Shown here: one piece after another, positions 1 to 6,003 of the stretch
Layout of the letters: every line of letters starts with the position of its first letter
Position numbering within the stretch: position 1 is the stretch's first letter
Source of the DNA: Promethearchaeota archaeon
GTDB lineage: Archaea; Asgardarchaeota; Lokiarchaeia; Sigynarchaeales; SOKP01
DNA: 8,087 nt
Direction of reading: 5' to 3'
Assembly: GCA_019894655.1 (NCBI GenBank)
Contig: JAGXNZ010000174.1
Location: 1 to 8,087 of the forward strand
The notes under the pieces: model-generated
What the model was told of the DNA's origin: nothing
Seen by the model: only the letters and a program-made list of their open reading frames with translations
The model's database searches: none
Made by a program: the position numbers and the translations under genes

Positions 1-126
1 TAGAATAATGGTGCCTTTATATTTGATTAATCTTATAGCATTTGATAATGAGGATGTATTTCCAACGGTATCAATAACCAGATCAACTCGTCCACCTAGT
101 AAAATTGCGTCATTTTGCAGGAATGG
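1..126 (-). pseudogene. Partial, apparently broken medium-chain dehydrogenase/reductase (alcohol dehydrogenase-like), Rossmann-domain piece
   Basis: Read on the minus strand from 126 down to the window edge, 42 codons are open. They contain the run GGRVDLVIDTVGN, then SLSNAIRLIKYKGTIIL. This is the pattern of the Rossmann-fold segment of zinc-type alcohol/threonine/sorbitol dehydrogenases (a GVDVVIDAVGN-like strand, a helix, then a G-G-T-hydrophobic strand). The C-terminal rest would lie outside the window. Upstream, an in-frame TAA at 127-129 closes the frame and no ATG, GTG or TTG lies between it and the homology. The catalytic N-terminal half and the glycine-rich nucleotide loop cannot be found in any minus-strand frame of 130-475. 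A run of nine A at 146-154 could hide a sequencing slip, but the upstream frames still do not look like this family. I therefore read it as a truncated remnant; an assembly error is the alternative. Dinucleotide oxidoreductase is as far as function can be taken. Confidence 0.55.
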
Positions 127-324
127 TTAAAGATATATCAATCCCAAAAAAAAACGAAATGGACGTGGAAGATGTACTCAACTTACCTCCATAAAGCACG
201 AACTTGGACTTATGCGAGGTACAATTTCGAAGATATTGGTAAATATTATAATTTTTGGCATCTTTGGCAAGATTTAAATATAATCTATTTCGATAGATGA
301 ATGGAGTACTAATTCGAATAATTA

Positions 325-347
325 TTCAGATCGAAAATTAATCTGAA
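325..347. repeat. Perfect inverted repeat with 7-bp arms and 9-nt spacer
   Basis: TTCAGAT at 325-331 is the exact reverse complement of ATCTGAA at 341-347. It lies about 130 bp before the exchanger start and is followed by a short A run. It could be an operator, a weak hairpin or chance in AT-rich DNA. Confidence 0.35.
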
Positions 348-460
348 AAATCTCTTATTGGAATCTCTTTAATAACTAAATAGAGCAAGCTCAATAATTT
401 TATTTGAGAATATTTGATAAATTCAAATTAGGGTGTAGCATATTAATTAGAAATTTCTAA

Positions 461-466
461 AGGGAG
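461..466 (+). promoter_or_regulatory. Shine-Dalgarno site of the cation exchanger gene
   Basis: AGGGAG lies 9 nt before the ATG at 476 and is purine-rich enough to pair with the 3' end of 16S rRNA. It fixes the start of the exchanger gene and shows that this transcript has a leader. Confidence 0.6.
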
Positions 467-475
467 TATCATTTA

Positions 476-1435
476 ATGATCGATCTAATCTTAGCTATTT
501 TGATTCTTATAGGGGGTATTGTTCTTGTAATCTTTTCAAGTAAATATGCTGTAAAGCACTCAGCACTCCTCGCCACAGCTTTAGGAATATCGCCGTTAAT
601 AATCGGAGTAACATTAGTATCCATAGGCACGGATATTTCTGAAATATTTAATTCGATTATCTCTTGTTCTTTAGGTCACGGAGATATTGATGTAGGAGAT
701 TCTGTTGGCTCAGATCTTACCCAACTCACGTTAATCTTTGGACTCTTGCCAATAGTTTGCGGTGCATTTCATATTAATAGAAGAGACATAATCATTCTAG
801 GTTCTTGCGAAGTATTGTCTCTTATTGTGATATTTACCATCGTTGAGAAAGGATATATCACTCGCCTAAATGCAATTTTTCTGGTCTTCAGTCTATTTAT
901 TTATATATGGTTAATTTACAGCACAAATAAAGATCACATACAGCATAGAATAGAACTTCTAGAAATAAAGCAACCAACTAAGAAAAAAAGATACCATCTT
1001 CTAATTGCTGTAATTGGTTTTGGTGGCGTGACCATTAGCGCATATGTTATAGTACAATCAGTAATTTTCATATCACAGGCTATAAACATTCACGAATATA
1101 TTATTAGTTTCTTCATTCTTGCTATCGGGACATCCCTTCCAGAGCTCGTAGTAGATATTCACGCTCTCCGATCTGGCCACCCTGGTATAGCTATTGGGGA
1201 TATCGTTGGTTCTTGTATTGTTGATTCTACGCTATCAATAGGGATCGGTCAAGTCTTCTTCCCCCAGGCTGTCACAGCAGAATTAGCAGTTCCAACAGTG
1301 TTCTATACGCTTATCGTTAGCATAATTGTTATTGTTGTCATAGCAGTAAGAAAAAAAATAGACAAAAAAGCAGGAGTTTTCTTTATTTTCCTCTATTTAG
1401 GTGCTTATTTTTTGCTTTTTAATATAATAGTTTGA
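476..1435 (+). CDS. CaCA-family cation exchanger (Na+/Ca2+ exchanger-like membrane protein)
   Basis: A 319-residue integral membrane protein with the two inverted alpha-repeats of the Ca2+:cation antiporter superfamily. Members exchange Ca2+ for Na+ or H+ across the cytoplasmic membrane. Alpha-1 covers about residues 30-92 and alpha-2 about 210-260. A polar, charged loop (about 150-173) joins the two halves of roughly five helices each. Alpha-2 is canonical: GTSLPE with E223, then GDIVGSCIVD with D250. Alpha-1 diverges: the usual GTSLPE is GTDISE (E56 kept) and the usual GNxxGSNxFN is GDSVGSDLTQ (residues 74-83), putting acidic or Gln residues where Asn is normal. Length fits prokaryotic members. 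The ATG at 476 has a good SD site. It is a single gene that converges with the next one, 26 bp apart. The fold is secure; ion specificity is not, given the altered alpha-1 site. Confidence 0.9.
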   Translation: MIDLILAILILIGGIVLVIFSSKYAVKHSALLATALGISPLIIGVTLVSIGTDISEIFNSIISCSLGHGDIDVGDSVGSDLTQLTLIFGLLPIVCGAFHINRRDIIILGSCEVLSLIVIFTIVEKGYITRLNAIFLVFSLFIYIWLIYSTNKDHIQHRIELLEIKQPTKKKRYHLLIAVIGFGGVTISAYVIVQSVIFISQAINIHEYIISFFILAIGTSLPELVVDIHALRSGHPGIAIGDIVGSCIVDSTLSIGIGQVFFPQAVTAELAVPTVFYTLIVSIIVIVVIAVRKKIDKKAGVFFIFLYLGAYFLLFNIIV

Positions 1436-1461
1436 TCTATAACATTTTTGAGAAACAAATT

Positions 1462-1809
1462 TTATTCAGGTAAGTAAAACTTACATACTGTGCATTGTCG
1501 TACCTTCAATCGTCTTTCAGGGCCAAGAATAATATATTTACTTTTCATAGAACCGTTGCATTTAGGACACTGCTTCACAAAATTTTCTTTAATTGAATTT
1601 AAGACGAACTGGATATTTTCCTCTAGTTTAAGTAAGTCGTTCGCGTTCTCAATAATTTTTTTTGCGGAAACAATCCCAATACCTTTAATCCACGCTAAAT
1701 TTTCAGGTTTAGAACTTGCAATATCTTCAATTGTTTTAACTCCCGCTTTATCTAAATTAATCGCCGCAACTGGACCAATGCCATTTACTCGTTCAAGTTC
1801 ATTAGACAT
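1462..1809 (-). CDS. Small helix-hairpin-helix protein with C-terminal four-cysteine zinc-knuckle
   Basis: A 115-residue soluble protein. Residues 4-60 form a tandem helix-hairpin-helix: the first hairpin has NGIGPVAA (9-16), the second KGIGIVSAKK (42-51), each followed by a basic or amphipathic helix. Such pairs bind the DNA or RNA backbone without sequence preference and occur in RadA, RuvA, NucS, ERCC4-type nucleases and some topoisomerases. The tail has C81-x2-C84 and C106-x2-C109, separated by a basic stretch with RRLKVRQ, consistent with one zinc site. No nuclease or ATPase motif is present, so it may be an accessory DNA-binding subunit. The start is uncertain: ATG at 1809 is preferred because the domain begins right after it; an in-frame GTG at 1818 would add three residues. 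No clear SD is visible. The specific role is unknown. Confidence 0.8.
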   Translation of the reverse strand: MSNELERVNGIGPVAAINLDKAGVKTIEDIASSKPENLAWIKGIGIVSAKKIIENANDLLKLEENIQFVLNSIKENFVKQCPKCNGSMKSKYIILGPERRLKVRQCTVCKFYLPE

Positions 1810-1910
1810 TAGAAGCACATTAGATTATAAATTTCTGCTGAAGATTGACAAGTTATACTTGATGAATGGATTAAAATGAATTTTAACCATCAATTATCGC
1901 GAACTTATGC

Positions 1911-1926
1911 TATTATTATTATTATT
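1911..1926. repeat. Short TAT triplet repeat
   Basis: Five consecutive TAT/ATT triplets lie in the intergenic space between the helix-hairpin-helix gene and the membrane-protein gene. It is a low-complexity AT tract without evident role. Confidence 0.4.
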
Positions 1927-1960
1927 AATGGTAATTCTAAAAGATAAAATTTTATATGAT

Positions 1961-1971
1961 AAAAAAAAAAA
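1961..1971 (-). terminator. Oligo-T terminator tract after the seven-helix protein gene
   Basis: Eleven consecutive A on the plus strand read as T11 on the minus strand, about 20 nt past the TAA of the gene ending at 1991. Archaeal RNA polymerase terminates at such U-runs without needing a hairpin, so this is the likely 3' end of that transcript. It is inferred from position and composition only. Confidence 0.5.
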
Positions 1972-1990
1972 GAAATAAAATTTGAAAAAA

Positions 1991-2716
1991 TTACTTTTCT
2001 ATTTGTTTCCCTACGCCTCTATACATAAGAAAACCGCCTGAAATCGCTAGTATCAACCCTACTATTCCTATTATTAATCTAAATGTTGGATTGCCTAATG
2101 CATTAGAAATAAAGATTGCGTACATAAATGTCATTAGAGCAATGAATCCATATATGAAGGATTTCCACTTTTTCTTCAACACTTCATCCTCGAACTTCTT
2201 GTAAATCTGAAGTGAGAAATAAAGTGACGGTATGGTTGCACCGATGGTTTCGATTAAAGTAACATATATGAAGAATGGTAAGCTCCATACAGGACTCCAA
2301 CCTGTTCCTTCATTGATAGTAACTCCAAAATCAGGAATAAAGAGGAAGAAAAGCATACTAAACATCACAATTCCGAAAATAATAAGGATCATCAATTGTT
2401 TACTCGTTGAAATTACTTTTTCAGATTTTAAAAGTATTAAATCAAAGACTACGATAAATATAGGTGCATAAAAGAATCCAAAGTTGGTAAAAAAATTAAG
2501 TATTAGTACGATATTTACATCGGTTAAAGGCGCATATACAAAATTTATAAGAACCCCTATAGCAGGAGATATATATAGTCCTGCGAAAATGACATTTAAT
2601 CGTTTTCTATCTCTTAACAAGATTCTAATAGCCAAATAAAGAAAAGCCACTAAAATTACTCCCTGAGCTACATAAACAGTTAAAATTCGACCGGGCGTTA
2701 ATTGAAAATACACCAT
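1991..2716 (-). CDS. Seven-helix integral membrane protein of unknown function
   Basis: I do not recognise the family. The 241 residues are mostly hydrophobic and give about seven membrane segments: roughly 12-34, 41-62, 68-96, 107-127, 145-169, 186-206 and 211-232. Short basic loops (for example RDRKR at 35-39 and KKKWK at 181-185) suggest an extracellular N-terminus and a cytoplasmic C-terminus (GKQIEK end). There is no signal peptide, no conserved retinal-binding Lys context and no transporter signature. The number of helices and the lack of any soluble catalytic domain recall the seven-helix sensory modules fused to prokaryotic histidine kinases, but here standing alone. It shares its strand with the pseudo-GTPase gene upstream, 160 bp away, with separate promoter-like sequence, so an operon is not certain. 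ATG at 2716 is the only sensible start. A TATA-like stretch lies about 20 nt upstream. Confidence 0.75.
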   Translation of the reverse strand: MVYFQLTPGRILTVYVAQGVILVAFLYLAIRILLRDRKRLNVIFAGLYISPAIGVLINFVYAPLTDVNIVLILNFFTNFGFFYAPIFIVVFDLILLKSEKVISTSKQLMILIIFGIVMFSMLFFLFIPDFGVTINEGTGWSPVWSLPFFIYVTLIETIGATIPSLYFSLQIYKKFEDEVLKKKWKSFIYGFIALMTFMYAIFISNALGNPTFRLIIGIVGLILAISGGFLMYRGVGKQIEK

Positions 2717-2732
2717 TTAATATCACATTTGT

Positions 2733-2740
2733 TTTTTAAA
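2733..2740 (-). promoter_or_regulatory. TATA-like box for the seven-helix protein gene
   Basis: On the minus strand TTTAAAAA lies about 17-24 nt before the ATG, near the spacing expected for an archaeal promoter with a very short leader. The region is so AT-rich that chance cannot be excluded. Confidence 0.3.
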
Positions 2741-2752
2741 ATGTTTTTCTCC

Positions 2753-2780
2753 AATTCAATAAACTGATCATTATTGAATT
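2753..2780. repeat. Perfect inverted repeat, 10-bp arms and 8-nt spacer, upstream of the seven-helix protein gene
   Basis: AATTCAATAA at 2753-2762 is exactly complementary to TTATTGAATT at 2771-2780. It sits 37-64 nt before the ATG at 2716, just upstream of the TATA-like box. That position suits an activator or repressor binding site. It could equally be a hairpin in a leader or a transcript end. Confidence 0.45.
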
Positions 2781-2853
2781 ATTTGTTACTAGTTAATAAT
2801 TATTATTGTAGTTCTATTATTTAACTTAATTTATACAATTATTAGTTGAGTTG

Positions 2854-2869
2854 AAAAAGTTAACTTTTT
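2854..2869 (-). terminator. 16-bp perfect palindrome directly after the pseudo-GTPase gene
   Basis: AAAAAGTTAACTTTTT is its own reverse complement and begins 8 nt past the TAA of the gene ending at 2877. On the minus strand it ends in T5, which fits a short archaeal termination signal. A dimeric regulator site is the alternative. Confidence 0.35.
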
Positions 2870-2876
2870 GAACTAT

Positions 2877-3470
2877 TTACAAGTATCTTCCTGCGAAATC
2901 TTTACTATTTTTTTTCGCGCGGTCGAACATTTCGGGATTTGTAAATTCTAGCCTTAAAATCACATAATTTAGAACTTTCTTGAAAATATCGGCAATATCT
3001 TTTTGTGGATTTTGAATTTTAGAACAATAGTGAAATTTTATCTCTTTAGTTTTTTGAATTAAAACAAATTCATTAATGCTTCTCGATACGGGAGGATTTG
3101 TCTGCTCAATTAAATAAGGATCGGTTCCAACTAAGACTGCGATCCCATTAAAATTGAATTTATCACAGAAATTTTTATAGCTATTAAAATTTAGATTACT
3201 CATTACTTGATCATTATAAAGATTTACGGCAACAATAATCGCATCGAGTTTTTTAAGATTTTTAATATCATCGGAAAGATCTTCGAAATGAGTAAATTGA
3301 AAAATCTTCATTTTTAGTGGAACATTCTCGTAGATAAATTGAAATTCACTTTTCGAATCTTTAGATTTAGTTAATTCTGTTTTTTCTTTTAAATAATCTA
3401 AGATAATGTCAATTCTTGAATCATCAGTTCCTATTAAACCCAGATTTAAAGAAAAATGGAAACCCTTCAA
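2877..3470 (-). CDS. Ras-like small GTPase homologue without GTP-binding motifs (pseudo-GTPase)
   Basis: A 197-residue soluble protein whose strand pattern follows a Ras/Rab/Arf-type G domain. Beta-1 is LNLGLIG (8-14); a strand pair is EFQFIY/LKMKIFQF (42-59); beta-4 is LDAIIVAVNLY (75-85), like the usual DAIIVVFDL; beta-5 is GIAVLVGTDPYL (109-120); a last helix follows HYCSK (147-151), which sits where the SAK motif would be. Every nucleotide motif is altered: GxxxxGK[ST] reads GTDDSRID, DTAGQ reads QFTHF, NKxD reads TDPY. The register of beta-5 matches Ras numbering (VG at 114-115). It should therefore keep the fold but not bind GTP in the normal way, as a scaffold or adaptor. Expanded Ras-like families are typical of Asgard archaea. 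The start is TTG at 3470, required to keep beta-1; GGAAAG precedes it closely. The family call rests on pattern, without a search. Confidence 0.6.
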   Translation of the reverse strand: MKGFHFSLNLGLIGTDDSRIDIILDYLKEKTELTKSKDSKSEFQFIYENVPLKMKIFQFTHFEDLSDDIKNLKKLDAIIVAVNLYNDQVMSNLNFNSYKNFCDKFNFNGIAVLVGTDPYLIEQTNPPVSRSINEFVLIQKTKEIKFHYCSKIQNPQKDIADIFKKVLNYVILRLEFTNPEMFDRAKKNSKDFAGRYL

Positions 3471-3532
3471 TACTTTCCTACCAAATAAAAATAATAAAAG
3501 CTCTTAATTTAATATTATAATAAAATATCGTA

Positions 3533-3540
3533 CATATAAA
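3533..3540 (+). promoter_or_regulatory. TATA box of the EamA transporter gene
   Basis: CATATAAA is centred about 29 nt before the ATG at 3566. Archaeal transcription starts about 25-27 nt past the box, so the RNA would begin at or within a few nt of that ATG (leaderless). This supports ATG 3566 over the upstream TTG at 3548, for which no SD is visible either. Confidence 0.5.
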
Positions 3541-3565
3541 TTATTGATTGAACTTCCATTTCAGT

Positions 3566-4492
3566 ATGCTATTTATATACGGTTTATTAGTGTTAACGGT
3601 ATTTCTTTGGAGCTTCTCATTCGTTCTTGTGGACATAGCTGTCGAATTTATACCTCCAACATCTCTTGCCTTTACCAGATTCTTATTAGCATCGCTATCG
3701 TTTTTAATTGTTGATCTTTATTTATTTATACGACGAAGACAAAGAAGTAAGGGAACTTCCAAGACAGTTGAGAAGAGCTTATATACAAAGCTGGAGTGGA
3801 CATATTTAATTATTGCAAGTTTTAGCGGTACATCTTTCTTCTTTGCCATCCAATATGCAGCTATAGAGTTGATAGGACCTTCTTTGCCTGCATTATTCGT
3901 GTGTCTCTTAGCACCCGTATTAATCACTCTCTTTGCTTTAGCTTTCTTTAATGAAAGACTAACTAAGTTGAAAATAGTTGGTTATATCATTGCTACAATT
4001 GGAGGTTTTTTGTTAGTCACGGGAGGAGATTTACGAACACTTACTCCAACAACACCTAACTTTTTAGGATACTTATTTGCTCTTATAACACCCTTGCTTT
4101 GGGCTATATATACCATAACTACAAAAAAAATCTCGAAAAATAAGCCAAATTTCACATCTCTTAAATATATCGCTTACTTGGGAACTTTAGAATTGTTCAT
4201 TTTTGTAATAGTCAAAGGAGAATTTCTAATTTTCACTGCAAATGTGATAAATCCATTTGTTTTAATTACTGGGATTTATTTAGGTATTGGATGCTATGTT
4301 TTTGGTTATTTTATTTGGCAGAAATCGCAAAACGAACTTAAATCTTCAAAAGGAGCTTCGTTTCTCTATATTGAACCGTTTCTAACTCTCATCTTTTCAA
4401 TTATTTTAAACAGATTTGAAACAATACTGATATGGAACATTATCGGAGGTATCATTGTTCTGTTAGCAGTACTACTTATAAATTACAAGTAG
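3566..4492 (+). CDS. EamA-family (drug/metabolite transporter superfamily) permease
   Basis: A 308-residue cytoplasmic-membrane protein with about ten helices made of two tandem EamA repeats. The first half begins with LTVFLWSFSFVLVD and ends with the hallmark FNERLTKLKIVGYIIATIGG followed by a Leu-Val-Thr-Gly-Gly turn. The second half has the loop SSKGASFLYIEPFLTLIFS and a last helix rich in Gly and Ile. A basic loop (RRRQRSKG) lies between helices 2 and 3. Family members export or import amino acids, nucleobases, sugars or other metabolites; the substrate cannot be read from sequence. The start is set at ATG 3566 because a TATA box stands about 29 nt upstream; a TTG at 3548 would add six residues. 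It diverges from the pseudo-GTPase gene and converges on the methyltransferase operon, so it belongs to neither transcript. It ends with TAG, with further stops soon after. Confidence 0.88.
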   Translation: MLFIYGLLVLTVFLWSFSFVLVDIAVEFIPPTSLAFTRFLLASLSFLIVDLYLFIRRRQRSKGTSKTVEKSLYTKLEWTYLIIASFSGTSFFFAIQYAAIELIGPSLPALFVCLLAPVLITLFALAFFNERLTKLKIVGYIIATIGGFLLVTGGDLRTLTPTTPNFLGYLFALITPLLWAIYTITTKKISKNKPNFTSLKYIAYLGTLELFIFVIVKGEFLIFTANVINPFVLITGIYLGIGCYVFGYFIWQKSQNELKSSKGASFLYIEPFLTLIFSIILNRFETILIWNIIGGIIVLLAVLLINYK

Positions 4493-4500
4493 ATTAGATG

Positions 4501-4513
4501 AAAAAATTAAAAA
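4501..4513 (-). terminator. Paired oligo-T tracts after the methyltransferase operon
   Basis: On the minus strand T5 and T6 runs, separated by two A, follow the TAA of the MttB-like gene by about 40 nt. They lie in the 62-bp gap between two converging genes, and no other candidate 3' signal is evident there. Confidence 0.35.
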
Positions 4514-4554
4514 TTTGATTGTATGAAAATAAGATCAAGATTTAAATAAAGAGT

Positions 4555-5979
4555 TTACAAATTCCTTGAAGTAATAGATTCTAGTTCCTTAAAAATTGCA
4601 TCATCAATAGGTTTTAAAGAACTTTTCTCAGCTAGAATAGTCGCTTGCTCCTTTGCTCTTTTTCTTGCAGATTTAGACCCATTCTCTTTCCAAACTTCTC
4701 GAGACAGCCGATCTATTACCGGGCCAGCTAAAAAGAGCTCTTTTCTAAAAAGCTTTAAAGTTGTCGGATGGGAGAGTAATTCCTCTTTTTCATTGTAGTC
4801 CTTTAAAATTTCAGACGCGAATGGAGCACCGTGATCTTCTACACCTCTTAGAAGTCGCTTTACCATTCCTACAATTTCGTTATCAATTATTAATTTTTCA
4901 ATGCTTTGGGTGGACTCAAAATCTAGCATGCCAGGTCCCGAAGCCATATTAACGCCCGCAAGTCCCGCTAAAAGAGCTCCCATACCTCCTTCAAACCCTG
5001 CTTGAGCATCTGGAACTTTGGAGTCACTTAGACCCATGTAAGCATGAGTGGGCATTTTTAGAAATTTTCCCATTTCAACATCCCCCAAGTTAATCATCAT
5101 TGTCTCAATTGCTCCCATTGGAGTTGTACCTTGCTTCATATCTAATATTGCAGGTGATCCGCCCCATATTAGGGGGGCTCCCGTTTTTGTTAACTGTCCA
5201 ATTACAACTCCTGCTAAACATTCTGCAGAGTGTTGCGTTATTGAACCTATTAAGCTTATTGGAGCGCTAGCCCCTGCTAACGGCATAGATACAAACTCAG
5301 ATGGTATCATACTCTTGGCGGCATCGATAAGTGATTGAGAAGTCAGGTCTGACCATTTTAGCGGAGGACTAGGACAAGCATCGAAGATCGCTAAAGGTTT
5401 CCTTGCTAGTTCATCTTCTGATAAGCGACAGCTTAGCAATAATTCTCTCATAATTGAAAAGCTTTCCTTTCGAAATGTCCCTGTTACGACTGGTTTATAG
5501 CAATTAGAGAGTGCAATATATAACCTATGCCAATCTTGTGCCTGCGTGGGGACATCTTGATAAACAATAGCGGTGCTTTGAGCCTCGATATACTTTAAAT
5601 GTTCTACTACCTTTGAAAAACGCACGAAATCTTTTTCAAACGCGTTTCTAGTAGTCCCTGTATTTTCATCTAGAAATAATATCGCTGCTGAGCCAGGATC
5701 ATAATGAACATTATCGTTCGATAAAGTAATATGCTCTTTTCCTTCTCTATCAAATAATTTTATCTCATTTGGAACCGTTTTGAGACATCTATCTACTAAA
5801 TCAGAAGGAATATAGTATCGAGAACCCTCGTGATTAATTCCCTCGCTGTTAAATAATTCTTTCGCATCCTCATTTTCTAAAAATATTCCTAAATTTTCTA
5901 AAATATCTTTAGCCTCATTGAATATCTTTACTTTATGATCTTCATCTAAAACATTAATTCTTGGTCTTAATATTCCCAT
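4555..5979 (-). CDS. MttB-family corrinoid-dependent methylamine methyltransferase, non-pyrrolysine type
   Basis: A 474-residue TIM-barrel enzyme of the trimethylamine methyltransferase (MttB) family. It should transfer a methyl group from a methylated amine to the cobalt of a partner corrinoid protein. The N-terminus (LRPRINVLDEDHKVKIFNEA) has the family's usual opening. The middle has PLAGASAPISLIGS, then APLIWGGSPAILDM, and the C-terminal half carries the strongly conserved GLSDSKVPDAQAGFEGGMG (from residue 316). Archaeal MttB decodes an in-frame TAG as pyrrolysine; here the frame has no TAG at all and the gene ends with TAA. It therefore belongs with the non-pyrrolysine homologues, known to demethylate glycine betaine, proline betaine or carnitine. 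The exact substrate is unknown. It is the last gene of a three-gene operon, about 24 bp after the preceding stop. ATG 5979 is preferred; an in-frame GTG at 5991 is possible. Length is as in the family. Confidence 0.9.
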   Translation of the reverse strand: MGILRPRINVLDEDHKVKIFNEAKDILENLGIFLENEDAKELFNSEGINHEGSRYYIPSDLVDRCLKTVPNEIKLFDREGKEHITLSNDNVHYDPGSAAILFLDENTGTTRNAFEKDFVRFSKVVEHLKYIEAQSTAIVYQDVPTQAQDWHRLYIALSNCYKPVVTGTFRKESFSIMRELLLSCRLSEDELARKPLAIFDACPSPPLKWSDLTSQSLIDAAKSMIPSEFVSMPLAGASAPISLIGSITQHSAECLAGVVIGQLTKTGAPLIWGGSPAILDMKQGTTPMGAIETMMINLGDVEMGKFLKMPTHAYMGLSDSKVPDAQAGFEGGMGALLAGLAGVNMASGPGMLDFESTQSIEKLIIDNEIVGMVKRLLRGVEDHGAPFASEILKDYNEKEELLSHPTTLKLFRKELFLAGPVIDRLSREVWKENGSKSARKRAKEQATILAEKSSLKPIDDAIFKELESITSRNL

Positions 5980-6003
5980 CCTAATATACACACTCTCGTT
6001 TGG

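Larger units (their letters stand above)
127..475. other. Stretch without a convincing gene, 5' of the cation exchanger
   Basis: No frame here carries recognisable protein similarity. A 61-codon open frame (115-300, plus) is rich in Trp and Tyr, has no SD site and overlaps the dehydrogenase remnant on the other strand, so it is not called. The stretch holds a 7-bp inverted repeat at 325-347, a small GAGC/GCTC palindrome at 383-392, and AT-rich sequence leading to the SD site of the exchanger gene. Confidence 0.5.

Noticed and set aside
123..194. Tiny plus-strand frame (23 codons) starting MVKDISIPKKNEMDVEDV, which reads like protein
   Set aside because: Too short, no ribosome site, no recognisable family. 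It could be a C-terminal remnant, but nothing in the same frame upstream supports this.
115..300. Open frame of 61 codons on the plus strand
   Set aside because: Trp/Tyr-rich, low-complexity composition, no SD or TATA, and its first bases overlap the minus-strand dehydrogenase homology.
1490..1879. Plus-strand open frame of 129 codons
   Set aside because: Antisense to the helix-hairpin-helix gene, whose domain motifs and cysteine pairs show that the minus strand is coding.
5048..5338. Plus-strand open frame of 96 codons
   Set aside because: Antisense shadow of the most conserved part of the MttB-like gene.
4555..5979. Pyrrolysine-containing MttB with read-through of an amber codon
   Set aside because: The frame is continuous without any TAG and ends at TAA.
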